The notes under the pieces are model-generated. The model did not search any database and was not told the origin of the DNA. It worked only from the letters and a program-made list of their open reading frames with translations. From IMG/VR virus record IMGVR_UViG_3300025314_000072, positions 1-30,173 of that record: DNA of 30,173 nucleotides; one strand, written 5' to 3'. Shown piece after piece: positions 6,293 through 13,978 of the stretch. The stretch's first letter is position 1, and each line of letters opens with the position of its first letter. This DNA comes from a virus. The position numbers and the translations under genes are program-made.

Positions 6293-7588
6293 ATGAACTT
6301 CATTCCAGCTAATGTTAACATATTTTCTAAGTCCTTTTGGCAATTCGGCAGAGATAGGTTTTTCACCAGAGCCGGAAGGTTTCAATCGTATGGGACGGAT
6401 AAGCCCACAATAGAAATCGACTGTAATGATTCAATGTTTGCTTACAGTCATTGTCCGCATCTTCGCGCAGTCATTGACAAGAAAGCGGAGATGTTCTCGT
6501 CAGGTGAATGGAAGTGCATAGATGTGAATGACGAATCAATAGAATTTCCTGATGACGAAGGGCTAAAACTATTGAATGCTCCTAACATTTTACAGTCACG
6601 TGAAGACTTTTTATTCCAAGCATCATTCTATAAATCTCTATTCTCAAATAATTTCATTTATAAAATTCAAGGGAGTACACTTGTACTTCCGAAAGTATTG
6701 TGGCATTTACCATCCGATGAAATGTCAATCCGATTTCTAAAGAATACTACTTTCTTTGACCAGTACGAACTTGAAGGCATCATAGATAAGTTCATATTCA
6801 ATTATGGAGGCAGTTATAAATACTACGATGTAAAAGATATTATCTTCAAAGCAGAAAACTTTTCTTTCATGCAAGGAAAGGGTATGAGTAAAATACCTTC
6901 GTTGAGCCTTCCGGTGAATAATTTGGTCGCATCATTGAAAACGAGAAACATTCTATCGGTGAACTTTGGAGTAAAGGGTTATATCTCACCTGAGGGAAAA
7001 GACGCGCTGGGATCAGCTTTACCATTACGAACCGAAGCCCGCGAGCAAATAGAAAAAGAACTCGGACATCAATACAATCTATTTTCTCCTACCTCAAAGA
7101 TTAAGATCGTTGATGTTCCGACAAAGTTCAATATCATTTCTATCCCACAGAGGGATATGATGCTTCTCGAAAACGAAGCTGCGGACGCTGCGAACATATG
7201 CGCTATGTTCGGAATGGCAAAAGATATATTCCCCTGGTTTCCCGGAAGTACATACGAAAATCAAATCAGAGCGCAAAAGAATACTATCGAAACTACCATC
7301 ATGCAGGATGCTGATTCGTTTGCTGGAATTATGACAAGTGCATTGCAACCGGCAGTGGGAAGGAAGTATATACTTTCTTATGACTGGCTGCCTATTATGA
7401 AGGAAGACGGGTTGAAAGAGGCGCAGGAGGATAAGGTGGAAACAGAACGACTGAGTTTGCTTTTACACGATGGGGTAATTTCTCACGAAACATACGCTCA
7501 GCTTGCCGGGGTTGAAATGACAGGGACTAAAACGATTCAGCCGAAAGCACCGACACAAGCACAGCAACAAACGCCACCAACAAATTAA
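6293..7588 (+). CDS. Phage portal protein (HK97 type)
   Basis: This 431-aa protein has the layout of the HK97-type portal family (PF04860): a mixed N-terminal domain; a mid region LSLPVNNLVASLKTRNILSV with the helical stem; the segment DMMLLENEAADAANICAMFG (about 283-302); a wing-like region; and a Gln/Pro/Thr-rich C-terminal tail (residues 410-431). In the virion it forms the 12-mer ring at one capsid vertex through which DNA enters and to which the tail attaches. The gene lies between terminase and protease, the conserved order. The start is an ATG five bases after a strong promoter-like motif. Confidence 0.9.
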   Translation: MNFIPANVNIFSKSFWQFGRDRFFTRAGRFQSYGTDKPTIEIDCNDSMFAYSHCPHLRAVIDKKAEMFSSGEWKCIDVNDESIEFPDDEGLKLLNAPNILQSREDFLFQASFYKSLFSNNFIYKIQGSTLVLPKVLWHLPSDEMSIRFLKNTTFFDQYELEGIIDKFIFNYGGSYKYYDVKDIIFKAENFSFMQGKGMSKIPSLSLPVNNLVASLKTRNILSVNFGVKGYISPEGKDALGSALPLRTEAREQIEKELGHQYNLFSPTSKIKIVDVPTKFNIISIPQRDMMLLENEAADAANICAMFGMAKDIFPWFPGSTYENQIRAQKNTIETTIMQDADSFAGIMTSALQPAVGRKYILSYDWLPIMKEDGLKEAQEDKVETERLSLLLHDGVISHETYAQLAGVEMTGTKTIQPKAPTQAQQQTPPTN

Positions 7589-7592
7589 TTCA

Positions 7593-7600
7593 TACTTTTG
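7593..7600 (+). promoter_or_regulatory. Promoter TACTTTTG before a small gene
   Basis: TACTTTTG ends four bases before the ATG at 7605 and has the same form as the portal promoter. A -33 match is not evident. If functional, it gives an mRNA without a leader for the small gene and protease. Confidence 0.5.
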
Positions 7601-7604
7601 TAAG

Positions 7605-7766
7605 ATGGATAAGCCGGTAAAAGAAATGACGATTGAGGAGTATGCGGAGAAAATGCAAGACGAACAATATTCACGGGAGAAGATAAATATTGCATCCCTT
7701 AAAAAATCTATTGATGAAAAGAAGGAAGCGAAAGATAACGAAACGATAATACTCAAAGACAAATGA
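7605..7766 (+). CDS. Small charged protein (53 aa)
   Basis: The product, MDKPVKEMTIEEYAEKMQDE onward, is almost all charged residues and probably a coiled coil or long helix, ending KDNETIILKDK. It has no transmembrane segment. It overlaps the protease gene by ATGA and follows the portal, a place where phages may encode a small scaffold or assembly factor. That role is inference only. Confidence 0.55.
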   Translation: MDKPVKEMTIEEYAEKMQDEQYSREKINIASLKKSIDEKKEAKDNETIILKDK

Positions 7767-8608
7767 AACTACCCGAACATAAAACAGTAGCCGAGCGTAT
7801 CGCTTTTCTTGTTGCGAATAAAAAGGAACTAATCGAACTGAAAAAGGCAGCGATAAAGTTTACGGATTATGTTTCGATGGGTGAATCGCAACCGATCACG
7901 AAAGCTCTTAATACGAACTATCAGGATGATATTAACTCAGGCATAATCAAACGTACCATTATCGGGAATACTTATAACTGGATGGATAGCCATTCAGATG
8001 TTCATTTGGACGGGACATTCACAAAGTCAATTTCAGAAAGGCAGGATAAAATATTTCATCTTCACGATCACGAGCAGAAGATCACAGCGAAGGTAGGTAA
8101 GCCGACAAAGATTTACGAGAAGCAAGTAAGCTGGCAGGATATGGGAGTTAATATGCCAGGGAACACAATGGCTCTTATGATGGATTCCAATATCAGCAAG
8201 GACATGAACGCTCAGGTGTTTGGACAATATCTGTCCAAAGAGATCAATCAGCATAGCGTAGGAATGATTTACGTTAAGATTGATTTGGGTGTGAATGATT
8301 CTATGCAGAAACAAGAATACGCCACATGGCAGAAACACATCAATCAGATCGCCAACAAAGAAAGAGCAATGGAGCAGGGATATTTTTGGGCTGTCAGTGA
8401 GGCAAAGCTGATTGAGATTTCTGCGGTGCTTGCCGGGAGCAATGAGCTTACTCCGACAATAGCGAACGAAACGAAAGAACTACCGGATAAAAAGTCAACA
8501 GGTATAGATTACGGCAAGTTGGGTGAACTTATGAACAGCGAATCTAAGGATGAGAAAAGCATCGTAACATCCGAACTTGTTAATAAAGTTTCTGCGCTCC
8601 GATTCTGA
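7763..8608 (+). CDS. HK97-type prohead protease
   Basis: The 281-aa protein follows the order of the U35/U9-type prohead proteases. A His-rich segment IFHLHDHEQKI (His99, His101, His103) is the usual catalytic His region. A QHSVGMIYVKI strand (Ser165) holds the expected catalytic Ser next to a Val-Gly. Conserved features further along include the FWAVSEAKLIEISAVLAGSN segment, shared by the family. The protease matures the procapsid by removing the scaffold-like N-terminal region of the capsid protein. The C-terminal 50 residues are charged and may carry scaffolding function. Its neighbours (portal upstream, capsid downstream) support the call. Confidence 0.85.
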   Translation: MKLPEHKTVAERIAFLVANKKELIELKKAAIKFTDYVSMGESQPITKALNTNYQDDINSGIIKRTIIGNTYNWMDSHSDVHLDGTFTKSISERQDKIFHLHDHEQKITAKVGKPTKIYEKQVSWQDMGVNMPGNTMALMMDSNISKDMNAQVFGQYLSKEINQHSVGMIYVKIDLGVNDSMQKQEYATWQKHINQIANKERAMEQGYFWAVSEAKLIEISAVLAGSNELTPTIANETKELPDKKSTGIDYGKLGELMNSESKDEKSIVTSELVNKVSALRF

Positions 8609-8615
8609 TTTGATG

Positions 8616-8623
8616 TAGTTTTG
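8616..8623 (+). promoter_or_regulatory. Promoter TAGTTTTG for the major capsid protein
   Basis: TAGTTTTG fits TAnnTTTG and lies eight bases after the protease stop. The capsid ATG is 125 bases on, leaving a leader of more than 100 bases, unlike the leaderless promoters elsewhere. Transcription would begin near 8628. Confidence 0.5.
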
Positions 8624-8700
8624 TTTTTGAATAGCACTCCTTTCGGAAGAGCCGCCCACCGGCACTCCACACGTTAAAGAAGCCGCACCGATCACGCAAC

Positions 8701-8738
8701 GCCTCTAAACTTTAACGCCTCTTAACTGCCTCTTAAAC
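8701..8738 (+). repeat. Three tandem GCCTCTTAAC-like repeats in the capsid leader
   Basis: GCCTCTAAAC (8701-8710), GCCTCTTAAC (8717-8726) and GCCTCTTAAAC (8728-8738) precede the capsid ATG at 8749. They lie in a leader of about 120 bases without an open frame of use. A short CTT-TCGG-AAG hairpin precedes them. The repeats may tune stability or translation of the capsid message or be a protein-binding site; the function is unknown. Confidence 0.5.
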
Positions 8739-8748
8739 TAATCTTACC

Positions 8749-10059
8749 ATGACACCCGAAGAACAAAAACAATATGATTCCCTTGTTTCGACTTTTAAAA
8801 CAAAAGTTGACGAAGGAACAGCAACTCTGAAAACAGAAGTTGCCGAACTGAAAAGCAAAAATTCAGAATACGAATCTTTGAAAACAAAATGCCTTGAACT
8901 TGAAGCAAAAGCAAAACTCATGACTGAAAAAGACGGCATGAAAAATTCTGCTGACTTCAAAACGCTGGCAGACGAACTGAACACCGCTATCATTGACATC
9001 AAAGCATTGAAGTCAAAAGGCGGGAAGGGCAACACCGTAAAAGAACAACTATACGATTTCATCGAAAAGAACGCTGCAAAGATTCTTGAAATGAAACGTG
9101 CCGGTACAGGCTCAATAGAATTCAAGGCAGTTGGTAACATGACTACCGGGTCGGCTACTAATCCTGACGGGATTCCTGATCTGGTTGGTGTTCAAATTGC
9201 TCCTCCTACAAATGTGAATTTGAATAGCGCAACAATACAGAGCCTTGTAACCACATTGCAAACTTCCCTTGCTGCTTACGCCTACACAGAATCTCTGCCT
9301 AAAGATGGTGACTTCTCGTTCGTAGATGAATGTGAAATCAAACCACAGATTGATTTCAAAATAGAAACTCGTTACGCTGAACCTAAAAAGGTTGCTGCTT
9401 ACATGGCTCTATGCGAAGAAGCGGTAACGGATATTCCCGGTCTTCAATCCATCGCTTATGATTTTCTTGCTAAGAAGCACGATTTGAAAAAGCAAATGGG
9501 TATTCTTTTCGGAACAGGAACAGGTGCAGAACCTAAAGGGGCAACTCTTTACGCTCGTGCATTCGACCCTACTGGACTGAATGGTTTGAGTTTCGTGAAC
9601 TTCATGGATGTAATTAACGCAGTAATCACCGACATTTACACCACGCATAATTACACCGATGAAATGCCATATCAGGCAAACCTGGTATTAATTAATCCTG
9701 TTGACTTCTTCAAGCAACTTGTTGCTGCGAAAGATCAGAACGGATTACCACTCTATCCACAGGCGTCATTGTTCAACAGAGTAGTAATAGGTGGAGTAAC
9801 AATCATTCCAATGGAGCAGATTCCGGTAGGTAAAATATTTGTTGCAGACATGAGCAAATACAACATTACCAACTATGTATCCTACTCTGTTCGTATCGGA
9901 TGGATTAACGACCAGTTCATCCATAACGCTTTCACAATCGTTGGAGAGAGCCGATTCCACGCATTCGTGAAGAAGCTGGATGAGCAAGCGTTTGTTTACG
10001 ATGACATCTGCACTATCAAAGCAGCTCTGGAAGTTGCTGGTTCAAGCTGCCCAGCATGA
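8749..10059 (+). CDS. HK97-fold major capsid protein
   Basis: This 436-aa protein starts with a charged, helix-rich N-terminal region (about residues 1-120, the delta/scaffold-like domain, likely removed by the prohead protease). It is followed by the HK97-fold core, with the segment IQSLVTTLQTSLAAYAYTES, then EAVTDIPGLQSIAYDFLAKK, then the nucleation-like LFGTGTGAEPKG. The C-terminal section includes RVVIGGVTIIPMEQIPVGK and FAFVKKL-like strands. The final residues read SSCPA, with a Cys near the C-terminus. The gene has its own promoter and a strong terminator, as fits a highly expressed shell protein. After its TGA an in-frame, repeat-containing frame continues (see next entry). Confidence 0.92.
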   Translation: MTPEEQKQYDSLVSTFKTKVDEGTATLKTEVAELKSKNSEYESLKTKCLELEAKAKLMTEKDGMKNSADFKTLADELNTAIIDIKALKSKGGKGNTVKEQLYDFIEKNAAKILEMKRAGTGSIEFKAVGNMTTGSATNPDGIPDLVGVQIAPPTNVNLNSATIQSLVTTLQTSLAAYAYTESLPKDGDFSFVDECEIKPQIDFKIETRYAEPKKVAAYMALCEEAVTDIPGLQSIAYDFLAKKHDLKKQMGILFGTGTGAEPKGATLYARAFDPTGLNGLSFVNFMDVINAVITDIYTTHNYTDEMPYQANLVLINPVDFFKQLVAAKDQNGLPLYPQASLFNRVVIGGVTIIPMEQIPVGKIFVADMSKYNITNYVSYSVRIGWINDQFIHNAFTIVGESRFHAFVKKLDEQAFVYDDICTIKAALEVAGSSCPA

Positions 10060-10122
10060 ATAACAACTGATTCGGGAGACATCATCGATACCGATTCAGG
10101 TGAACATATCGAAATAGATTAA
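10060..10122 (+). other. In-frame extension after the capsid TGA, possible readthrough
   Basis: Directly after the capsid TGA the same frame reads 20 more codons to TAA, including two consecutive units TDSGDIID and TDSGEHIE. At the first four positions the two copies differ only at third codon positions (ACT/ACC, TCG/TCA, GGA/GGT), the pattern left by selection on protein. The TAA lies seven bases before the terminator stem. TGA followed by A is a leaky stop context in several bacteria. Either occasional readthrough gives a minor, C-terminally extended capsid protein, or a recent stop mutation shortened the gene. Confidence 0.45.
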
Positions 10123-10129
10123 TGAGAAG

Positions 10130-10157
10130 CCCTCTACGGAAACGTAGGGGGTTTTTT
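10130..10157 (+). terminator. Intrinsic terminator after the capsid gene
   Basis: CCCTCTACG-GAAA-CGTAGGGGG is a 9-bp stem (one G-T pair) closed by a GAAA tetraloop and followed by six T, an excellent intrinsic terminator. It separates head genes from the sugar-transferase cassette. Its GGAAACGTAG core is shared with the tail-tube terminator. Confidence 0.92.
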
Positions 10158-10158
10158 A

Positions 10159-10192
10159 TTTGTATTGATGTAAACGAAAATGATTATATTTG
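10159..10192 (+). promoter_or_regulatory. Promoter TTTG-N22-TATATTTG for the accessory cassette
   Basis: TTTG (10159-10162) lies 22 bases before TATATTTG (10185-10192), a near-consensus Bacteroidota promoter that starts within the terminator T-run. The ATG at 10197 is four bases further, so the mRNA is probably leaderless. Confidence 0.7.
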
Positions 10193-10196
10193 CATT

Positions 10197-10367
10197 ATGA
10201 GAAAAAGATTACTACAATACTATATTCCAATTATCGGACTTTTTATCTTATTTAAAGACCCAGATTCTAAAGGCGCAGATGTGCATTGGCTAACTCCTGT
10301 CGCCATTGCTTATCATGCATTGCTAATTGTATTAATTGATTTTATTATAGTATATTTTCTAAAATGA
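10197..10367 (+). CDS. Small membrane protein (56 aa)
   Basis: I choose ATG 10197 instead of an upstream in-frame ATG at 10122, because the upstream start lies before the terminator. The product MRKRLLQYYIPIIGLFILFK begins with positive residues and a hydrophobic segment (about 7-20). A second hydrophobic segment, LLIVLIDFIIVYFLK, forms the C-terminus (about 42-56). Both resemble transmembrane helices, so it is a small membrane protein, probably with two passes. As the first gene of the sugar-transferase cassette it may assist surface glycosylation or superinfection exclusion. This is inference. Confidence 0.6.
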   Translation: MRKRLLQYYIPIIGLFILFKDPDSKGADVHWLTPVAIAYHALLIVLIDFIIVYFLK

Positions 10368-10489
10368 AACCCAAACGAGGCAGACCGCGCAAAGAGGAAA
10401 CGAAGGTGTGGTCATTCAGAGTGCCGAAGAGATTAACCGAGGCGATGCGACAGGCAGTTCAACGATTCATTGATTCTATTATACCATAA
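10364..10489 (+). CDS. Small AT-hook / ribbon-helix-helix-like protein (41 aa)
   Basis: The product begins MKPKRGRPRKEETKVWSFRV. GRPRK is the core of the AT-hook that binds the minor groove of AT-rich DNA. The part WSFRVPKRLTEAMRQAVQRFIDSI has a beta strand plus two-helix spacing like a ribbon-helix-helix fold. It overlaps the previous gene (ATGA) and the next one (TAATG). It could regulate the cassette's promoter, but at 41 residues it may be only a fragment of an RHH protein. Confidence 0.55.
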   Translation: MKPKRGRPRKEETKVWSFRVPKRLTEAMRQAVQRFIDSIIP

Positions 10490-11340
10490 TGCCCATTGAT
10501 ATAGTCATCCCTCTCGGAAAAGGCTCTCGTTGGAAAAATAATGAGATACGTTTTGCCCTTCGCTCTATCGAAAAGCACGTAAAAAATTACAGGGATATTT
10601 ATATTGTCGGAGTTCTACCACACTGGATGACCGGAGTGAAGCACTATTCACATGAAGATAAACACAACCATGAAAGGAACATATACGAGAAAATAAAGTT
10701 CGCCTGTAACTTGCATTCCCTGTCCGACAACTTCCTGTTCATGAATGACGATCACTTCATCACGAAGGATGTTGACGCTGAAAATTATCCATATCTATAT
10801 TCTCAGACCTTAGACGAAAAGGTAAGGGGTAGGGGTGGAAAGAACAACTGGCGCGGGGCTGGCGATCCTTATACTATTTCAATTAGAAATACTCGGAATG
10901 CTTTACAAGGACATCCCCAAAAGTATTTCGATATCCATACCCCAATTATTTATAACAAAGCTGAATTTATCAGAGTGATGAGTTTAGTTAATTGGAATAT
11001 CGGTATGGGATATGTTATAAAATCTCTGTATGCTAATTTTTTGAATATCGAAGGGGAACAGGGAAAAGATATTAAAATAGCAAATCCGAATTATAAAGAG
11101 ATAAAACGCAGGATTGAAGGATCGAATGTATTCAGCATTTCAGATAGCGCGATTGGGCAGGGGCTAAAAAAAGTTTTGCATGAATTATATCCTACCACGT
11201 CAAAAAATGAAGCGGTACAATTAGAGACAATGACAATGACAACCGTAATTAAGCCTACTATACAGCAACCAACCGGAAGAACATTCAACGGAGCAAGGGA
11301 CGGAGTTTATATAAGTCATCAAATCGCTACTGAGATATGA
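10489..11340 (+). CDS. Stealth-like sugar-phosphate transferase
   Basis: This 283-aa protein resembles the CR2 domain of Stealth proteins, which transfer sugar-1-phosphate or make capsule-like polymers. NNEIRFALRSIEKHVKNYRDIYIV matches the conserved helix-strand, followed by a PHWM segment, and later FLFMNDDHFI has the Asp-Asp expected of the active site. The C-terminal part is less conserved. In a phage, such enzymes could decorate virion proteins or alter host surface polysaccharide. The gene lies in a cassette with two further sugar-related genes, flanked by its own promoter and terminator, and the next gene overlaps by ATGA. Confidence 0.6.
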   Translation: MPIDIVIPLGKGSRWKNNEIRFALRSIEKHVKNYRDIYIVGVLPHWMTGVKHYSHEDKHNHERNIYEKIKFACNLHSLSDNFLFMNDDHFITKDVDAENYPYLYSQTLDEKVRGRGGKNNWRGAGDPYTISIRNTRNALQGHPQKYFDIHTPIIYNKAEFIRVMSLVNWNIGMGYVIKSLYANFLNIEGEQGKDIKIANPNYKEIKRRIEGSNVFSISDSAIGQGLKKVLHELYPTTSKNEAVQLETMTMTTVIKPTIQQPTGRTFNGARDGVYISHQIATEI

Positions 11341-11900
11341 AAATCCACATCGAACATCCTTGGTCAACCGAGGGTAATTACGGAAAGGCAATCAATGAAT
11401 CGTTTTCAAAGATAGGAGAAGATGACTGGCTTTGTATTTTGGATTGGGATGTAATGTTTATACACCCGGAAAGTATTACGCAAATGTATGAGTATGTTCG
11501 TCTGCTTCCCGATGCTGGACTACTCACTTGTTTTGCTACTCGAATAGGACAGCACGCCCAAAGGTGGAACAATAAAAAAAGTGGCGATCCAGATTTTATG
11601 AATCATTATCGTCTGGCGGATAGAATCGTAAAAAGAAACCGGAATGGTTATACGCGTATGACCGATTCTATGTCTGGATTTTTACATCTTGTAAGTAAAA
11701 AAACATGGAACGAAATAAAATATACGGAGGAGAAAATTTATCTATGGGTGGATGATAATTTCTGCAAACAACTTTACGCTGCGGGAAAAGAAATTTACAG
11801 GATGGATGGGATTTATATTTGGCACTCATATAGGTTATGGAAAGACTCGAAAGACAGGGAACATTTAAAGTTTAATGGAAGTTTCGGAAGTGCAAAATGA
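11337..11900 (+). CDS. GT2-like glycosyltransferase (GT-A fold)
   Basis: In the 187-aa product, NYGKAINESFSKIGEDDW and the following ILDWDVMFIHPES match the GT-A sequence pattern, with a DxD-type metal site (Asp-Trp-Asp). Later GFLHLVSKKTW and WVDDNFCKQL resemble the acceptor side of GT2 enzymes. The protein is short for GT2, with no membrane segment. The likely reaction is transfer of a sugar from a nucleotide sugar, substrate unknown. It overlaps its neighbours at both ends (ATGA), giving a tight three-gene sugar cassette. Confidence 0.65.
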   Translation: MKIHIEHPWSTEGNYGKAINESFSKIGEDDWLCILDWDVMFIHPESITQMYEYVRLLPDAGLLTCFATRIGQHAQRWNNKKSGDPDFMNHYRLADRIVKRNRNGYTRMTDSMSGFLHLVSKKTWNEIKYTEEKIYLWVDDNFCKQLYAAGKEIYRMDGIYIWHSYRLWKDSKDREHLKFNGSFGSAK

Positions 11901-12481
11901 AAATAGAAACATTGACGGGAAAGCATAAAGGAGAAACTGCATACATAATCGGGTCGGGGAAAAGTATTCAGCATCTAAATGAATCCTATTTTGGCAATGG
12001 AATTATAATAGCACTCAATGATAATATTCTCAGGATTGAATCATTGCAAATTCCGCATATTATTTATTCCATGCAGAAAGATAATCCGGGAGGACACGAT
12101 AGATTTGAATGTAAATGTACAGGGGAACAAATTTGTATTTTCGGAGAATTGGTGAAAGTAATTCCAAAAAGAGCAATACTTTTAGTTCACGAATTAGAAT
12201 CCAACAACTGTATGACTGAATATCCGAATAGATATACTTTCAACAATGAAAGATTTGGTTATAAATGGAATAAACCAAGTGTATTTTCTTCTGTTAAGGT
12301 AGCGCAACTATTAGGATGCTCGCATATTAAATTAGTAAGTTTTGACGCTACTGCTTTAAATTGCAATGGCAGAATACTAAAAGACGGGAGACTATTAAAG
12401 GATCATCCATATCATGAAAATAATGAAGGACTTGTTGAAATGTTAAAAATAATATCGCATGAATTTGTTACACCGAAATAA
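11897..12481 (+). CDS. MptE-like / DUF115-like Rossmann protein
   Basis: The protein begins with KGETAYIIGSGKSIQHL, a GSGKS-type loop at the start of a Rossmann-like fold, followed by a GIIIALNDNILRIE strand-helix and later CSHIKLVSFDAT. This pattern is shared by MptE/DUF115-like proteins, often found with glycosyltransferases in surface polysaccharide and flagellin glycosylation loci. It may therefore work with the two transferases upstream. The start overlaps the previous TGA by ATGA. A -33 TTTG lies inside its 3' end, for the next promoter. Confidence 0.55.
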   Translation: MKIETLTGKHKGETAYIIGSGKSIQHLNESYFGNGIIIALNDNILRIESLQIPHIIYSMQKDNPGGHDRFECKCTGEQICIFGELVKVIPKRAILLVHELESNNCMTEYPNRYTFNNERFGYKWNKPSVFSSVKVAQLLGCSHIKLVSFDATALNCNGRILKDGRLLKDHPYHENNEGLVEMLKIISHEFVTPK

Positions 12482-12493
12482 TGTTTACCTTTG
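12464..12493 (+). promoter_or_regulatory. Promoter TTTG-N18-TACCTTTG for the neck genes
   Basis: TTTG (12464-12467) lies 18 bases before TACCTTTG (12486-12493), an almost exact Bacteroidota promoter. The ATG follows after five bases. It restarts structural gene transcription after the cassette. Confidence 0.7.
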
Positions 12494-12498
12494 GATAA

Positions 12499-13035
12499 AT
12501 GATTCTCCTCTCCCCCTCCGATTTTGAAACAGGATTCTTTCAGCTGGCACAGTCTATTGCCACTAATCCGGTAATTCAATCGTACATAGACAGATTCGAG
12601 GCGCACTATATCAGGAGAATACTTGGCGTACAGCTTGGCGATCTGTTCATTGCTGGGATAGCCGCGAATCCAGTTGATGCACGCTTCGTTAAAATACGCG
12701 ACCCCTTCACAGCACAGGATTCAGGGTCGGGTCTATGCGGATGCGGTGGAATTATGGAAAGCAAAGGCATGAAGGATACTCTCAAAGGATTAATTTATTA
12801 CGAATACGTTTCCGAAACACAAGTACGCCACTCGCAGGGAGGCGTAATAATTAATCAGTCCGAAGTTTCTACTAACGTACCAGCTGATAATACTACACGT
12901 TTCGCAGAACAGAAATGGAATCAGGCGTTAATATCCGTGGGAGCTATACAATGGTTTGTCGGAAAGCATGATGAAGTGGACTATCCTGAATACAATGGGG
13001 TGTGTTTCAAATTCCGATATGCTGGACTACTATGA
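12499..13035 (+). CDS. Head-tail connector / neck protein
   Basis: The 178-aa protein has a helical N-terminal part (LSPSDFETGFFQLAQSIATN, VIQSYIDRFEAHYIRRILG) like the head-completion connectors of Bacteroidota phages (DUF6712-type). A CGCGG segment (Cys80, Cys82) lies in a flexible part, followed by a helix and a C-terminal region containing a Trp-rich segment. It should join the portal ring to the tail. It follows the glycosylation cassette and precedes the neck and tail-tube genes, consistent with this role. The CGCGG motif recurs in kind in the next structural proteins. Confidence 0.65.
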   Translation: MILLSPSDFETGFFQLAQSIATNPVIQSYIDRFEAHYIRRILGVQLGDLFIAGIAANPVDARFVKIRDPFTAQDSGSGLCGCGGIMESKGMKDTLKGLIYYEYVSETQVRHSQGGVIINQSEVSTNVPADNTTRFAEQKWNQALISVGAIQWFVGKHDEVDYPEYNGVCFKFRYAGLL

Positions 13036-13196
13036 CATTTATGGGACATTCTATACCTAAAGATGAATACGAAGGAAATGGGATTCTCGCCAAAAAGAAA
13101 ACAAATTATTATCGTATTGGATTATTTATTATTATATCTGGAATATTTTTATTCAGCGCAACAGTTTCGGCAGTCATTTTACTTTTCATTAAATGA
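13032..13196 (+). CDS. Small single-pass membrane protein (54 aa)
   Basis: I choose ATG 13032, which overlaps the previous stop (ATGA). The product has a charged N-terminus (about residues 1-25) and then a hydrophobic segment, GLFIIISGIFLFSATVSAVILLFIK, which is a clear transmembrane helix. A membrane protein between neck genes is unusual: it might be a moron gene acting in superinfection exclusion or host-envelope interaction. Its own stop overlaps the next gene's ATG. Confidence 0.6.
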   Translation: MTFMGHSIPKDEYEGNGILAKKKTNYYRIGLFIIISGIFLFSATVSAVILLFIK

Positions 13197-13969
13197 TCTA
13201 TAAACGTCCATCCGTTGACATCATAGGCGACATGATACTGTCTATGACTTTCCCTGTTACAATTATAAAAAAAACGAATAACGGAGACGGCACATTCATT
13301 CTTGAAGTTGACAATATGTATCACGCCCAGCCTTCGTTTTACGTAATGATCGGAACTAAAAAATATCTTATCATGGATATTCAGCCAGCGACAAATGATG
13401 TGTGTGGAGGTTGCTCAAATGATATTATGGTAGTGAAGGGCGACCCGATTACAACCGATACATTCAATATGTACCCGCCTTATTTCTTTCATGGTACACC
13501 CAAGGCGTATGTAATTGAAACCGGACAAGAGGGGAATGAATATAAAAAAACTCCCTCAGTTTGGTTTGAGGAGCAGTTCACCGATTCTTACGATGAAAGT
13601 CCATTAAGCAGTATTGACCGAGAAATAAAGTTCACATTGTTTTTAACCACGCAATCAAATAACGAATTATGGCTAACCGATGAGGCGTATAAAAAAGCTG
13701 TAAACACGATGTTTCGGCTGGCGCAACTCATCATTGAGAAAATAAAATCCATGCCGGAACTTTTCGATCTACGAACTTTGAGATATGATATTGAGAACTT
13801 CGCAAAATTTGGGCTATTCGTTCCGAACAAAGGGATGGAAAAGTCATTGATACCGGAGCGCGGAGGTGTTTCGATTGAGTTTCAGCCGTTGGCTATTTGG
13901 AAGGGAGCAATAGAAAATTGTTATCCTTGTCACTCAGGGGGAAGTATCGGGTCGGGGTCGGGTTCTTAA
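13193..13969 (+). CDS. Neck / tail-completion protein
   Basis: The 258-aa product is not confidently assigned. Its N-terminal half is strand-rich (about residues 15-60), then carries CGGC (Cys71, Cys74), the middle is charged and helical (about 165-215), and the C-terminus has a Cys pair (Cys243 and Cys246 in CYPCHSGG) and a Gly-Ser repeat tail. It lies between the head connector and the tail tube, where phages encode tail-terminator or neck proteins. Both Cys pairs fit metal or disulfide sites. The call is inferred mainly from position. Confidence 0.5.
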   Translation: MIYKRPSVDIIGDMILSMTFPVTIIKKTNNGDGTFILEVDNMYHAQPSFYVMIGTKKYLIMDIQPATNDVCGGCSNDIMVVKGDPITTDTFNMYPPYFFHGTPKAYVIETGQEGNEYKKTPSVWFEEQFTDSYDESPLSSIDREIKFTLFLTTQSNNELWLTDEAYKKAVNTMFRLAQLIIEKIKSMPELFDLRTLRYDIENFAKFGLFVPNKGMEKSLIPERGGVSIEFQPLAIWKGAIENCYPCHSGGSIGSGSGS

Positions 13970-13978
13970 AAATAATAA

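Noticed and set aside
8733-9140. 135-aa frame on the minus strand
   Set aside because: It is antisense to the well-supported capsid gene, with Ser/Phe-rich low-quality sequence.
10057-10059. TGA recoded genome-wide as a sense codon
   Set aside because: Many genes end with TGA in ATGA overlaps and would run into neighbours, so recoding is not general. Local readthrough remains possible.
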